From NCBI GenBank assembly GCA_027347545.1, contig DAIEQT010000144.1:1-5985 (forward strand): a DNA stretch of 5,985 nt, read 5' to 3'. The stretch's first letter is position 1. Each line of letters begins with the position of its first letter. This DNA comes from Ignavibacteria bacterium (GTDB lineage: Bacteria > Bacteroidota > Ignavibacteria > Ignavibacteriales > Melioribacteraceae). Below the pieces are notes generated by a model that did not search any database, was not told the origin of the DNA, and saw only the letters and a program-made list of their open reading frames with translations. Below are positions 1 through 5,746 of the stretch, piece after piece. The position numbers were made by a program, and so were the translations under genes.

Positions 1-343
1 CATTCACAAACAAACGCCACGGAAAATTTGTTATGTTAATATCCGTCGCCGGATATCCGCCGCTTCCATCATTCGGGTTTTTCGCTTCAACGTTAAGTAT
101 GAATGTTAATGGTAAACTTCCCTTCATCAATCCGCCGGAAAGTTTAAGAACTTCCATCGCGTTAAAATCTTTGATTGATCTTTTGTTCTTAACATCAATT
201 CCGGCAAGCTGATAATTAGTAGCTGAGCCGATTTTATATTTCAACCGGGATATGTTGCTAATCGTCTGCAATACGCTGCATGCAGAAACAGCCAGTACAG
301 ACAAGAGAACCAAGAAAAGACTTTTGCTCAATCTCTTTTTCAT
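1..343 (-). CDS. LEA/WHy-like lipoprotein, N-terminal part (3' end outside window)
   Basis: Reading from the ATG at 343-341 gives 114 open codons that run off the window edge, so the C-terminus is missing. Residues 1-22 form a lipoprotein signal peptide: basic start MKKR, hydrophobic core, then lipobox V-S-A-C with Cys22 as the predicted lipidated residue. The product should therefore be membrane-anchored. The mature part contains NYQLAGIDV (43-51) and, after a beta-strand-like stretch, NVEAKNPND (84-92). An Asn-Pro-Asn motif after a strand, followed by a Trp-containing strand (FPWRLFV, 107-113), resembles the LEA type 2/WHy domain; this is a pattern match from memory and not certain. The start overlaps the stop of the upstream oxidoreductase as ATGA, which suggests translational coupling. 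A GAGG lies 13 bases upstream of the ATG, too far to be a good Shine-Dalgarno, which fits coupling. The role is unknown. Confidence 0.75.
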   Translation of the reverse strand, partial: MKKRLSKSLFLVLLSVLAVSACSVLQTISNISRLKYKIGSATNYQLAGIDVKNKRSIKDFNAMEVLKLSGGLMKGSLPLTFILNVEAKNPNDGSGGYPATDINITNFPWRLFVN

Positions 344-1329
344 GAGATTCTTGCTTCCTCAATTTTTTTGATAATCATTTCAGCAACACGAAGGGCTTTC
401 AAACCATCCTTTCCGCTTACAATTGGTTTCTTATCATGCTGAATTGAGTTTATGAAATATTCCAGTTCAAGTTTGAGAGCATTAATTTCTTTTACTTCCG
501 GCTGTTCATAAACTACTAACTTTTTCTTTTCGCCAATTCCCATTTCACCAAAGTTGATGAACGGGTTAGGCGGCATCTTTTCCGGATTTACCAAGCGGTA
601 CACTTCTGTGGTGCCGGAATTGAAATCCAATGAAAGATAAGCGTCACGCTGAAACATTCTCATCTTTCGCATTTTCTTCTGAGAAATTCTGCTTGCGGTT
701 ACATTGGCAACTGCGCCATTCTCAAATTCAATGCGTGCGTTGGCGATATCAATCTGATCTGAAACAACAGCAACTCCACTGGCGTTAACATTTTTCACTT
801 CGCTGTCAATCAAGCTCAAAATTATATCAATATCATGAATCATTAAATCGAGAACAACCGCAACATCAGTCCCGCGCGGATTAAACTGCGCAAGCCTATC
901 TGTTTGAACAAACAAAGGATTGAGTTCATATTTTTCTAAAGCAAGCAGCGCCGGATTAAACCGCTCTATATGACCGACTTGAAAAACAAGTTTCTTTTCT
1001 TCCGCTTCCTTAACCAATTCTTCAGCTTCCCAGATTTGAGCTGTTATTGGTTTCTCAACAAAAACATGTTTGTGTTTTTCAAACGATTGCTTGACCAGCT
1101 TATAATGTGCGCTTGTTGTAGCAACAATATCAACCGCTTCAACTTCCGCAAGCAATTCATCAAGTTCCTTAAATGCTTTTACACCAAACTCAGTTGCAAC
1201 TTCCTTAGCTCTTTCAAAATCTAAATCATAAATGCCAACAAACTCACATTGTTCAACTTCTCTAAATAGTTTTGTATGAATTTTACCAAGATGACCGGTT
1301 CCAACAACACCGGCTTTAATCTTTTTCAT
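340..1329 (-). CDS. Gfo/Idh/MocA family NAD(P)-dependent oxidoreductase
   Basis: This is a complete 329-residue protein of normal length for the family. The N-terminal Rossmann domain has the dinucleotide motif G10-T-G12-H-L-G15 and an acidic residue after the second strand (D35). The family's E-K-P signature is at 92-94. The substrate domain has GHIERFNP (119-126) and D161-L-M-I-H165, matching the D-x-x-x-H catalytic arrangement. Members oxidise or reduce sugars, sugar nucleotides or inositols in the cytoplasm. The GHIERFNP plus LMIHDID pattern recalls family members acting on UDP-sugars, such as the UDP-GlcNAc 3-dehydrogenase (GnnA) type, but I cannot assign a substrate from sequence alone. 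GGAG lies four bases before the ATG, and the ATG overlaps the upstream gene's stop as ATGA. The gene sits between an exported T9SS-type protein and a lipoprotein, so a role in envelope or surface sugar synthesis is plausible but inferred. Confidence 0.93.
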   Translation of the reverse strand: MKKIKAGVVGTGHLGKIHTKLFREVEQCEFVGIYDLDFERAKEVATEFGVKAFKELDELLAEVEAVDIVATTSAHYKLVKQSFEKHKHVFVEKPITAQIWEAEELVKEAEEKKLVFQVGHIERFNPALLALEKYELNPLFVQTDRLAQFNPRGTDVAVVLDLMIHDIDIILSLIDSEVKNVNASGVAVVSDQIDIANARIEFENGAVANVTASRISQKKMRKMRMFQRDAYLSLDFNSGTTEVYRLVNPEKMPPNPFINFGEMGIGEKKKLVVYEQPEVKEINALKLELEYFINSIQHDKKPIVSGKDGLKALRVAEMIIKKIEEARIS

Positions 1330-2675
1330 AACGCTCCGGTTCTAATTTTTGCGAATCCAATAATTTTATTGTAACCGCCTTTCTCCTGCGATTCATAATA
1401 CAGAAAGATAAAATATTCATTCTCTGTCTCGAAGAAATTTCCTTCGAGAATTTCCCAATCAGCATTCGTAATTTTGTCTCCGTTGATATCAGCCGCCACA
1501 TATTGATATGCGTGAACACCTCGCTTTAACGGAACCGAAATATTCATCATTCCCTTGTCATCATACATTTCATATTCCGGAAGAAGTCTCCAACCATTGA
1601 AAGAACCGGTAAGGAAAATTGGTTTGGTTACAGTCTCAGGAGCTTTCAGTTTGAAGACGACATTCTGGTAATCGGCATTAGCGTTTTTGAAATTCAGCAG
1701 AAGCGATGAGCCGTTGAAATCGCGAGGATGCTTAGTAAACAAATCCGATTGATCGAACTCGCCGAATCTTGCATCAACAGTTGGCGTTGGGTAATTGGAA
1801 AGATTGCGTGTATCAATCTGCCGGTATTCATTTCCCGGTCTTAAATTTCTCGCTATGAAAGAAAACTTTCTTCCAGCATCCCATTCATAATATCTTTCTT
1901 GCGTGTTTGTGTTCCGGTCAACAACAATCGGACTCGAAATCATTCTATTCTTAACAATTTCAATTTTGCGGACGTTAGCAGATATCAGAGAATCGGGCAA
2001 AGTAAAATTTGTTTTGATGGTGAGGGTTCTTCCAAGATTTGCTTTATCACCATAACTGCCTTGCATTGTTTCCCGCATAATTTGCACATTAAGTTGTACA
2101 TCTGCATTAATAACAAAAAACTTTTGTGCTGCGTAAACTAAATTTTTGTTTTGAGAGTCCGTTATGAAGAACATCCACTTACCCGAGAACGGGAACTGAA
2201 CATTGTTGTTAGGAAATGTTCCAGTGTAATGATAGCGTGCGCCGACGACTCCACTTGGAATTTTATCCAGCCATAAATTGTATTCGGCGTTATACAAAGG
2301 ATTTTGTAGGAACTGATTTTCGTAGGGCAGCCAATTATCATCACAATATTTGAATTGGATTATTAGATTGGGATAAAAAGTGGACTGAACATCAAAATCA
2401 ATTGTAATAGATTTTTCACCTTCCAAAGAGTAATCAATTACCGGGAATGATGTTTCATCGCTGCCGGCGTAAACCCGCAGACTTTTAATCTCAAACTCGG
2501 CACTAGAAGGATAAACTAATGCGGGAAAAAGAAAAGCAAAAAAAAATATTAATAAGAACTTCTGAAATAAAGCACTCCTCTTTTCAACCAACTTGCATCC
2601 AAGAATTATATTATTGAAGCGGGATGAATTATTTGTAAGTTGAAAAGGCTCCGGGTAATTCCCCAATTTTTTCAT
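1326..2675 (-). CDS. Type IX secretion system plug-like protein (DUF5103 type)
   Basis: I read this as 449 residues from the ATG at 2675-2673. That start has GGAG eight bases upstream and overlaps the preceding stop as TAATG; a start 18 bases earlier (2693) has no clear ribosome site. A hydrophobic export segment lies at about 40-55, followed by a beta-rich body. The N-terminal domain has the family-like stretch IIQFKYCDDNWLP and then a Tyr/Asn-rich region. The C-terminal domain has FNGW (359-362) in a carbohydrate-module-like E-set fold and G-N-F-F-E-T-E-N-E-Y (412-421), both typical of DUF5103. In Flavobacterium a protein of this family plugs the SprA translocon of the T9SS; by analogy this one acts at the periplasmic side of the outer membrane. 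The 39 residues before the hydrophobic segment are unusually long for a signal peptide. An in-frame TTG at 2591-2589 would give a cleaner 421-residue version. No other T9SS gene is visible here. Confidence 0.82.
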   Translation of the reverse strand: MKKLGNYPEPFQLTNNSSRFNNIILGCKLVEKRSALFQKFLLIFFFAFLFPALVYPSSAEFEIKSLRVYAGSDETSFPVIDYSLEGEKSITIDFDVQSTFYPNLIIQFKYCDDNWLPYENQFLQNPLYNAEYNLWLDKIPSGVVGARYHYTGTFPNNNVQFPFSGKWMFFITDSQNKNLVYAAQKFFVINADVQLNVQIMRETMQGSYGDKANLGRTLTIKTNFTLPDSLISANVRKIEIVKNRMISSPIVVDRNTNTQERYYEWDAGRKFSFIARNLRPGNEYRQIDTRNLSNYPTPTVDARFGEFDQSDLFTKHPRDFNGSSLLLNFKNANADYQNVVFKLKAPETVTKPIFLTGSFNGWRLLPEYEMYDDKGMMNISVPLKRGVHAYQYVAADINGDKITNADWEILEGNFFETENEYFIFLYYESQEKGGYNKIIGFAKIRTGAL

Positions 2676-2917
2676 TAATAAATCTCCACGCATTTAACTG
2701 CATTGAAAGGAACAAAAATATTATAGGTTAGTTCTTCTCTTTTGGCTTCAAGAAGTAAGCCTTCTTCGTAAACTTCTGTTAACAGTCCGGTCTTAAAAAC
2801 TATTTCATAAAAAGCCGGATGTTCGCTTTTCCCTGGCGTTCCGTAAACAACTCCATAGTTTTCATTCATCGTGATGTTTAAGGTTTTGCCGACATGCTTT
2901 TGCCAATCCATTTTCAT
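2675..2917 (-). CDS. Small conserved-looking protein of unknown function (80 aa)
   Basis: I do not recognise this protein. It is 80 residues from the ATG at 2917-2915, chosen because GAGG lies seven bases upstream. The frame is open up to 2956, but that extension has no ribosome site. It has no signal peptide or membrane segment, so it is probably cytoplasmic. The sequence alternates short predicted strands and turns (LNITMN, GVVYGTPG, YEIVFKTG, LLTEVYEEGLLLEA, YNIFVPF, KCVEIY), which suggests a small beta-barrel, perhaps of SH3 or Sm-like type; that is inference. The stop (TAA, 2677-2675) shares its last base with the start of the T9SS plug-like gene, so the two are probably coupled and this is the first gene of the four-gene operon. 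Coding status is supported by the good ribosome site and the overlap. Confidence 0.72.
   Translation of the reverse strand: MKMDWQKHVGKTLNITMNENYGVVYGTPGKSEHPAFYEIVFKTGLLTEVYEEGLLLEAKREELTYNIFVPFNAVKCVEIY
2684..2687 (-). promoter_or_regulatory. Ribosome binding site that sets the plug-like gene start
   Basis: GGAG on the minus strand, eight bases before the ATG at 2675-2673 and lying inside the end of the upstream small gene. It favours this ATG over the in-frame ATG at 2693-2691, which has only CT-rich and mixed sequence upstream. Confidence 0.6.
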
Positions 2918-2924
2918 TTTAATG

Positions 2925-2928
2925 CCTC
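2925..2928 (-). promoter_or_regulatory. Ribosome binding site that sets the small gene start
   Basis: GAGG (within AAGAGGC) on the minus strand, seven bases before the ATG at 2917-2915. It is the reason the open frame reaching to 2956 is trimmed by 13 codons. Confidence 0.6.
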
Positions 2929-2962
2929 TTTCGGTTGGATTTTGTTGTAATTGCATTCGAAA

Positions 2963-2990
2963 AGTATCTAAAAATGAAGTGTTAATCCAA
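2963..2990 (-). promoter_or_regulatory. Weak candidate promoter for the four-gene minus operon
   Basis: On the minus strand, TTGGAT (2990-2985) is followed after 16 bases by GATACT (2968-2963), matching sigma-70 boxes at 3/6 and 4/6 positions. It would give a leader of roughly 40 bases before the ATG at 2917. Bacteroidota promoters often use a different consensus (TTTG and TAnnTTTG); the nearby TACTTTTC is one base off the second box but badly spaced. Treat this as a guess from position and partial matches. Confidence 0.22.
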
Positions 2991-3067
2991 TTAAGGATTG
3001 TTTGCGTTTGAGGTAAAAAATAATGCCGGTATTAAATGGTACGGAAATTTGAGGTTGTGAGAAAGAA

Positions 3068-3178
3068 GATCAAGATCATGATTAAGAGTAAGATTAAGAA
3101 AAAAATCAAGAGTAAGATTATGAGTAAGAGTTTTTCGTGCTCATGCTCTTGCTCATGCTCATAATCTTAATCTTTTTC
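3068..3178. repeat. Two opposed arrays of one imperfect hexamer family
   Basis: On the plus strand, 3068-3127 is ten hexamers in perfect register with the form GA-x-y-A-w (for example GATCAA, GATTAA, GAGTAA, GATTAT), with one GAAAAA and one AATCAA. On the minus strand, 3178-3137 is seven in-register hexamers of the same family (GAAAAA, GATTAA, GATTAT, GAGCAT, GAGCAA, GAGCAT, GAGCAC). The arrays point toward each other, separated by nine bases. It starts seven bases after the stop of the DUF4097 gene and fills much of the spacer before the small gene's upstream region. It has no coding signal. The remaining spacer (2918-3067) shows only the weak promoter candidate and a short AATCC/GGATT inverted repeat at 2984-2999. 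Confidence 0.85.
3099..3168 (-). terminator. Possible intrinsic terminator of the DUF4097 gene, built from the hexamer repeat
   Basis: On the minus strand the arms AAGATTATGAG (3168-3158) and CTCATAATCTT (3124-3114) pair perfectly over 11 bp. An inner AAGAG/CTCTT stem (3150-3146 with 3130-3126) sits inside, and a run of seven T lies eight bases beyond (3105-3099). It lies 16 bases downstream of the DUF4097 stop. The stem is AT-rich and the T run is displaced, so termination efficiency is uncertain. Confidence 0.4.
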
Positions 3179-3184
3179 TGTAGT

Positions 3185-4099
3185 TTATTTCTGATAAACA
3201 GTAACATCGCCGCCGGAAGTTTCCAAACGGAGAACCGGACCGCCGCCGTTAAATTCAGCAATCAGTTCACTGCGTTTAACTTTTGTTGATTTGGAATTTG
3301 GAAAATTGCAGTCAATACCTCCGCCGGTTGTTTCCAAGTGTACTTTGGCTTTGAAATCAGAAGGCAATTTTGCGCTGATATCGCCGCCGGAAGTTTCTGC
3401 TTCAATTCCTTTATTAACGCCGGTGTATTCAATCACTATATCTCCGCCGGAGGTTTCTGCAAAAAGTCTTCCATCCTTCTGCTGAATTTGAATATCTCCA
3501 CCGGAAGTTTCTGCTTTTACATCACCAACAACAGCTTTGCAAACAATATCGCCGCCGGAAGTTGACAACAACATATTTCCATAATGTTCCGTTAGCTGAA
3601 TATCTCCGCCGGAGGTTTCCGCATTTACTTTGCCGTTAAGTTTAACAAGAGTAATATCACCGCCTGATGTATCAAATTTGAATCCGCCGGTAATTCCCCT
3701 AACATAAATATCGCCGCCGGAAGTTTCTACATGAGCATTGTACTTTGCCGGAACAAAAGCATCAACTTTTATTCTAATATTGCTTCCGAACCAGTTCCAA
3801 AACGAATCTTTTCTTTTGATAATAACACGAACAACATCTCCGTCTTGAAAAATATCATATTTTAATTTGGAAGCAGCTTTGTCATTCCCGGAAATCTTAA
3901 CGTAAACTTCTTGTTTATCCCAGCTTGCGATTTTCACATCCGCGCCAGATGCATCAACAAAAAAGTTCTGGTAATCTTTCATCTGAAACGTTTTCTCTTT
4001 TAACACTTTCAAATCTTCGGCGTAAGCAAATGAAGATAGAAACGCCAAAGTGCCCAGAAGCATTAAAGCCCGCTTGCTAAATAATTGGTAATTATTCAT
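3185..4099 (-). CDS. Secreted DUF4097-type beta-strand-repeat protein (adhesin-like)
   Basis: This is a complete 304-residue protein. The start has GGAG five bases upstream. Residues 1-27 are a Sec signal peptide (basic N-region, core LMLLGTLAFL, A-Y-A before E28), so the product is exported. A first beta-rich part (30-120) is followed by TSGGD motifs at residues 126, 144, 162, 180, 198, 216, 236 and 294, plus a degenerate TTGGG at 257. The first six are exactly 18 residues apart, consistent with rungs of a right-handed beta-solenoid with the Gly-Gly turn stacked on one face. This matches the DUF4097 (putative adhesin, beta-strand-repeat) family, whose molecular role is not settled; some members sit near anti-sigma factors or stress genes. 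There is no T9SS C-terminal sorting domain and no lipobox, so periplasmic location is the default inference. It appears to be a single-gene unit, divergent from fluC. Confidence 0.88.
   Translation of the reverse strand: MNNYQLFSKRALMLLGTLAFLSSFAYAEDLKVLKEKTFQMKDYQNFFVDASGADVKIASWDKQEVYVKISGNDKAASKLKYDIFQDGDVVRVIIKRKDSFWNWFGSNIRIKVDAFVPAKYNAHVETSGGDIYVRGITGGFKFDTSGGDITLVKLNGKVNAETSGGDIQLTEHYGNMLLSTSGGDIVCKAVVGDVKAETSGGDIQIQQKDGRLFAETSGGDIVIEYTGVNKGIEAETSGGDISAKLPSDFKAKVHLETTGGGIDCNFPNSKSTKVKRSELIAEFNGGGPVLRLETSGGDVTVYQK
3455..3724 (-). repeat. Five 54-bp tandem units encoding 18-residue TSGGD rungs
   Basis: Residues 126-215 of the DUF4097 protein are five consecutive units of exactly 18 codons, each beginning TSGGDI. 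The most conserved DNA is the stretch coding for (E/D/S)TSGGDI; the 12 codons between are diverged. Later motifs at residues 216, 236, 257 and 294 lose the strict period. Confidence 0.88.
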
Positions 4100-4200
4100 T
4101 GTTACTCCAAGTTGTTCTTGTTTTCTGGTTGTTTAGACTTGCTACCCGTCCATTTTGTTACATGAGCCGGTAAAATTTTTCCTCTTTCTTTTTATATTGG

Positions 4201-4216
4201 GCTCAACAAATTGAGC
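4201..4216 (+). promoter_or_regulatory. Small hairpin immediately upstream of the fluC start
   Basis: GCTCAA-CAAA-TTGAGC is a perfect 6-bp inverted repeat with a 4-base loop, ending four bases before the fluC ATG. The only Shine-Dalgarno-like bases (GAG, then GG) are in or next to its 3' arm, so the fold could hide the ribosome site; alternatively it is a protein operator. It is not the fluoride riboswitch: the conserved parts of that motif are absent. The rest of the 4100-4220 divergent spacer has a TATATT (4193-4198) without a convincing -35 box. Confidence 0.4.
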
Positions 4217-4220
4217 GGTA

Positions 4221-4589
4221 ATGCTGAAGTATTTAATTGTTTTTGTTGGTTCCGGTATTGGGGGCGGCTTGCGTTTCTGGCTTTCGTCTCTGGTGCACAA
4301 GCACTTTCCCCCTTTCTTCCCTCTCGGAACTCTTATCATAAATATTTTAGGAAGTTTTATACTTGGCTACATGATTTTTGGTCTTGATGAAAAAGAACTG
4401 ATTAGCCCATCCGTTAAATTGTTTATCGGCATTGGCTTCTGCGGCGGATTTACAACCTTTTCCACTTTCTCATTAGAAACTTTTAATCTCATTCGAAATT
4501 CCGAATTTCTATTTGCGGGAATAAATATACTGGCAAGCGTTCTGGTTTCTTTGCTAGGCGTCTATTTAGCTTACTTGGTAACGAGGTGA
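4221..4589 (+). CDS. fluC: Fluoride ion channel FluC (CrcB)
   Basis: This 122-residue protein is a typical size for Fluc channels. It has four hydrophobic segments (about 3-24, 34-54, 64-86, 95-119). Family motifs are clear: G-G-x-L-R (15-18, conserved Arg18), GTLIINILGSFILG (36-49, with pore Asn41), and GFCGGFTTFSTFSLE (72-86), which carries the phenylalanine-box residues Phe80 and Phe83 and the Gly/Thr break that forms the central sodium site. Fluc proteins work as antiparallel dual-topology dimers in the cytoplasmic membrane and let fluoride leave the cell, protecting enolase and pyrophosphatase. It is the first gene of a plus-strand operon; its TGA is embedded in the ribosome site of the following DUF190 gene. 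The start is the only ATG before the conserved first helix, with a weak ribosome site and a hairpin just upstream. Confidence 0.96.
   Translation: MLKYLIVFVGSGIGGGLRFWLSSLVHKHFPPFFPLGTLIINILGSFILGYMIFGLDEKELISPSVKLFIGIGFCGGFTTFSTFSLETFNLIRNSEFLFAGINILASVLVSLLGVYLAYLVTR
4583..4589 (+). promoter_or_regulatory. Strong ribosome binding site overlapping the fluC stop
   Basis: GAGGTGA ends at the last base of the fluC stop codon and lies two bases before ATG 4592-4594 (five bases counted from GAGG). It sets the DUF190 start at 4592 rather than the in-frame GTG at 4586, which is part of this ribosome site. Confidence 0.75.
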
Positions 4590-4591
4590 TT

Positions 4592-4939
4592 ATGAAAATT
4601 GAAGGCGAAGCAAAACTATTAAGAATTTTTGTTGGCGAAGCCGACAAACTTGCTCACGTTCCGGTGTTCGAGAAAATTGTTTATGAAGCAAGAAAGAATA
4701 ATCTTGCCGGGGCAACTGCTTACAAAGGGATTATGGGCTTTGGCGGAAACAGCCGCATTCACTCGGCTAAAATTCTCAGACTATCCGAAGATTTGCCTAT
4801 GGTAATTGAAATTGTTGACGAGCAGAAAAAGATTGAAGAGTTCATTCCTTTTGTAGAGCAAATTTTTGAGGAAGCTAACTGTGGCGGACTCATCACTATG
4901 GAGAAAGCTGAAATTATTAAATACACTACTAACAAATAA
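4592..4939 (+). CDS. DUF190 family protein
   Basis: This is a 115-residue soluble protein covering the whole DUF190 family. Hallmarks are LLRIFVGEADK (9-19), AGATAYKGIMGFG (39-51), SRIHSAKILRLSEDLPMVIEIVD (starting at 54), and the closing GGLITMEKAEI region. The family is thought to adopt a ferredoxin-like fold related to PII signalling proteins, but its biochemical role is not established. DUF190 genes are commonly found beside fluC/crcB, and here the gene starts two bases after the fluC stop, with its ribosome site overlapping that stop. The two are very likely co-expressed, and a role in fluoride response or FluC function is a reasonable inference without direct proof. The start is placed at ATG 4592 because of the strong GAGGTGA just before it. 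Confidence 0.93.
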   Translation: MKIEGEAKLLRIFVGEADKLAHVPVFEKIVYEARKNNLAGATAYKGIMGFGGNSRIHSAKILRLSEDLPMVIEIVDEQKKIEEFIPFVEQIFEEANCGGLITMEKAEIIKYTTNK

Positions 4940-4943
4940 AGAT

Positions 4944-4975
4944 GAGTTCCTGAGTGCCTAAGTTCCTAAGTACAT
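4944..4975 (+). repeat. Octamer tandem repeat spanning the phosphatase start codon
   Basis: Four adjacent 8-base units follow the consensus RAGTKCCT: GAGTTCCT, GAGTGCCT, AAGTTCCT, and a decayed AAGTACAT. The GTG start of the next gene (4954-4956) lies in the second unit, and the repeat continues into codons 2-7 of its signal peptide. Confidence 0.75.
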
Positions 4976-5724
4976 TAGTTATAATTATAGTTCTTGCCGG
5001 TAATAGTTTTGCGCAAAACAGTTACAATCTCCAGCAGTTTAAAAATGAATCTCTGGATTTTATAAAACAGCCTACAAAATGGGAAAGCAACGACTGGCTT
5101 AAACTTGGGCTTGTTGGCGCGGCTACTTTTTTAGCTATGCAAGCAGATCAGCCTGTGCGTGATGAGTTTATGAAGGATAGAAGTTTCAACAAAAGCGTTC
5201 CTATTGAGTTCGGCAGAATGTGGGGCGAAGCGTACACACCCATTGCAGTTGCCGGAGCTTTTGGTCTGCACGGCTTGCTCGCCAAAGATAACTCAACAAA
5301 AAAAATTGGCTACGAAATAATACAAACCACAATTTATGCCGGAGCAATTACTACTGCTCTTAAACTTGCACTTGGACGCGCACGTCCATTTACCGATAAG
5401 GGCTCTAAATCTTTTGGTACTTGGTCTTTTCTGGATGATAGTTTTCATTCGCTTCCTTCCGGACATACAACAATCGCGTTTTCTGTTTCTACTGTTCTCG
5501 CAAAAAACGCTAAATCTGATTTAGTAAAAATCCTCTGCTACGTTCCGGCGGCTCTTACTGCTCTCTCTCGTGTTTACCAGGACAAGCATTGGGTTTCAGA
5601 TGTATTTCTTGGTGGAATCATTGGTTATGCTGTTGGCGATTGGGTTACTTCCAAACATGAAGAAAATGAATTGATACAGATTTCTTCACCGCAGCAAATC
5701 TCAATCGTAATACCGCTTAATTAG
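4954..5724 (+). CDS. Exported PAP2-superfamily phosphatase
   Basis: This is 256 residues with a Sec signal peptide at 1-20 (core LVIIIVLAG, S-F-A before Q21). All three acid-phosphatase signature motifs are intact: K137-L-A-L-G-R-A-R144-P145 (K-x6-R-P), P168-S-G-H171, and S205-R206-x5-H212-x3-D216. His212 is the expected nucleophile and His171 the acid/base. The arrangement suits a membrane-associated lipid phosphatase such as undecaprenyl-diphosphate or phosphatidate phosphatase, or a periplasmic acid phosphatase; the substrate cannot be told from sequence. Hydrophobic stretches near 50-62, 95-109, 128-140 and 190-204 suggest membrane contact. The GTG at 4954 is the only standard start, because TGA stands directly before it in frame; the ribosome site is weak (GATGAG). 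It lies 14 bases after the DUF190 gene, so it is probably the third gene of the fluC operon, though functionally separate. Confidence 0.9.
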   Translation: MPKFLSTLVIIIVLAGNSFAQNSYNLQQFKNESLDFIKQPTKWESNDWLKLGLVGAATFLAMQADQPVRDEFMKDRSFNKSVPIEFGRMWGEAYTPIAVAGAFGLHGLLAKDNSTKKIGYEIIQTTIYAGAITTALKLALGRARPFTDKGSKSFGTWSFLDDSFHSLPSGHTTIAFSVSTVLAKNAKSDLVKILCYVPAALTALSRVYQDKHWVSDVFLGGIIGYAVGDWVTSKHEENELIQISSPQQISIVIPLN

Positions 5725-5746
5725 AATCTGAGGTTACACACATTGT

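Noticed and set aside
1316..1519. Minus-strand open frame overlapping the 3' end of the plug-like gene
   Set aside because: Lies in another frame of a well-supported gene, with no ribosome site or domain features.
3291..3565. Plus-strand open frames opposite the DUF4097 gene
   Set aside because: They are antisense shadows created by the TSGGD repeats; no ribosome site and no recognisable protein features.
3205..3724. Regularly spaced GC-rich repeats resembling a CRISPR array
   Set aside because: The spacing is an exact multiple of three and the repeats encode TSGGD inside one open frame with a signal peptide; spacers are coding and related.
3185..4099. RTX-type calcium-binding toxin repeats (GGxGxD)
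   Set aside because: The motif is TSGGD with an 18-residue period and lacks the nine-residue GGxGxDxUx pattern.
4100..4220. Fluoride (crcB) riboswitch upstream of fluC
   Set aside because: I looked for the conserved GGNGATGG start and the downstream CTCCTAC-type segment on the plus strand and found neither.
4142..4339. Minus-strand open frame opposite the fluC start
   Set aside because: Antisense to the conserved FluC coding sequence and rich in Lys/Pro/Arg, with no sign of a real product.
5336..5524. Plus-strand open frame inside the phosphatase gene
   Set aside because: Covers the catalytic motifs of the PAP2 frame in a different frame; a shadow.
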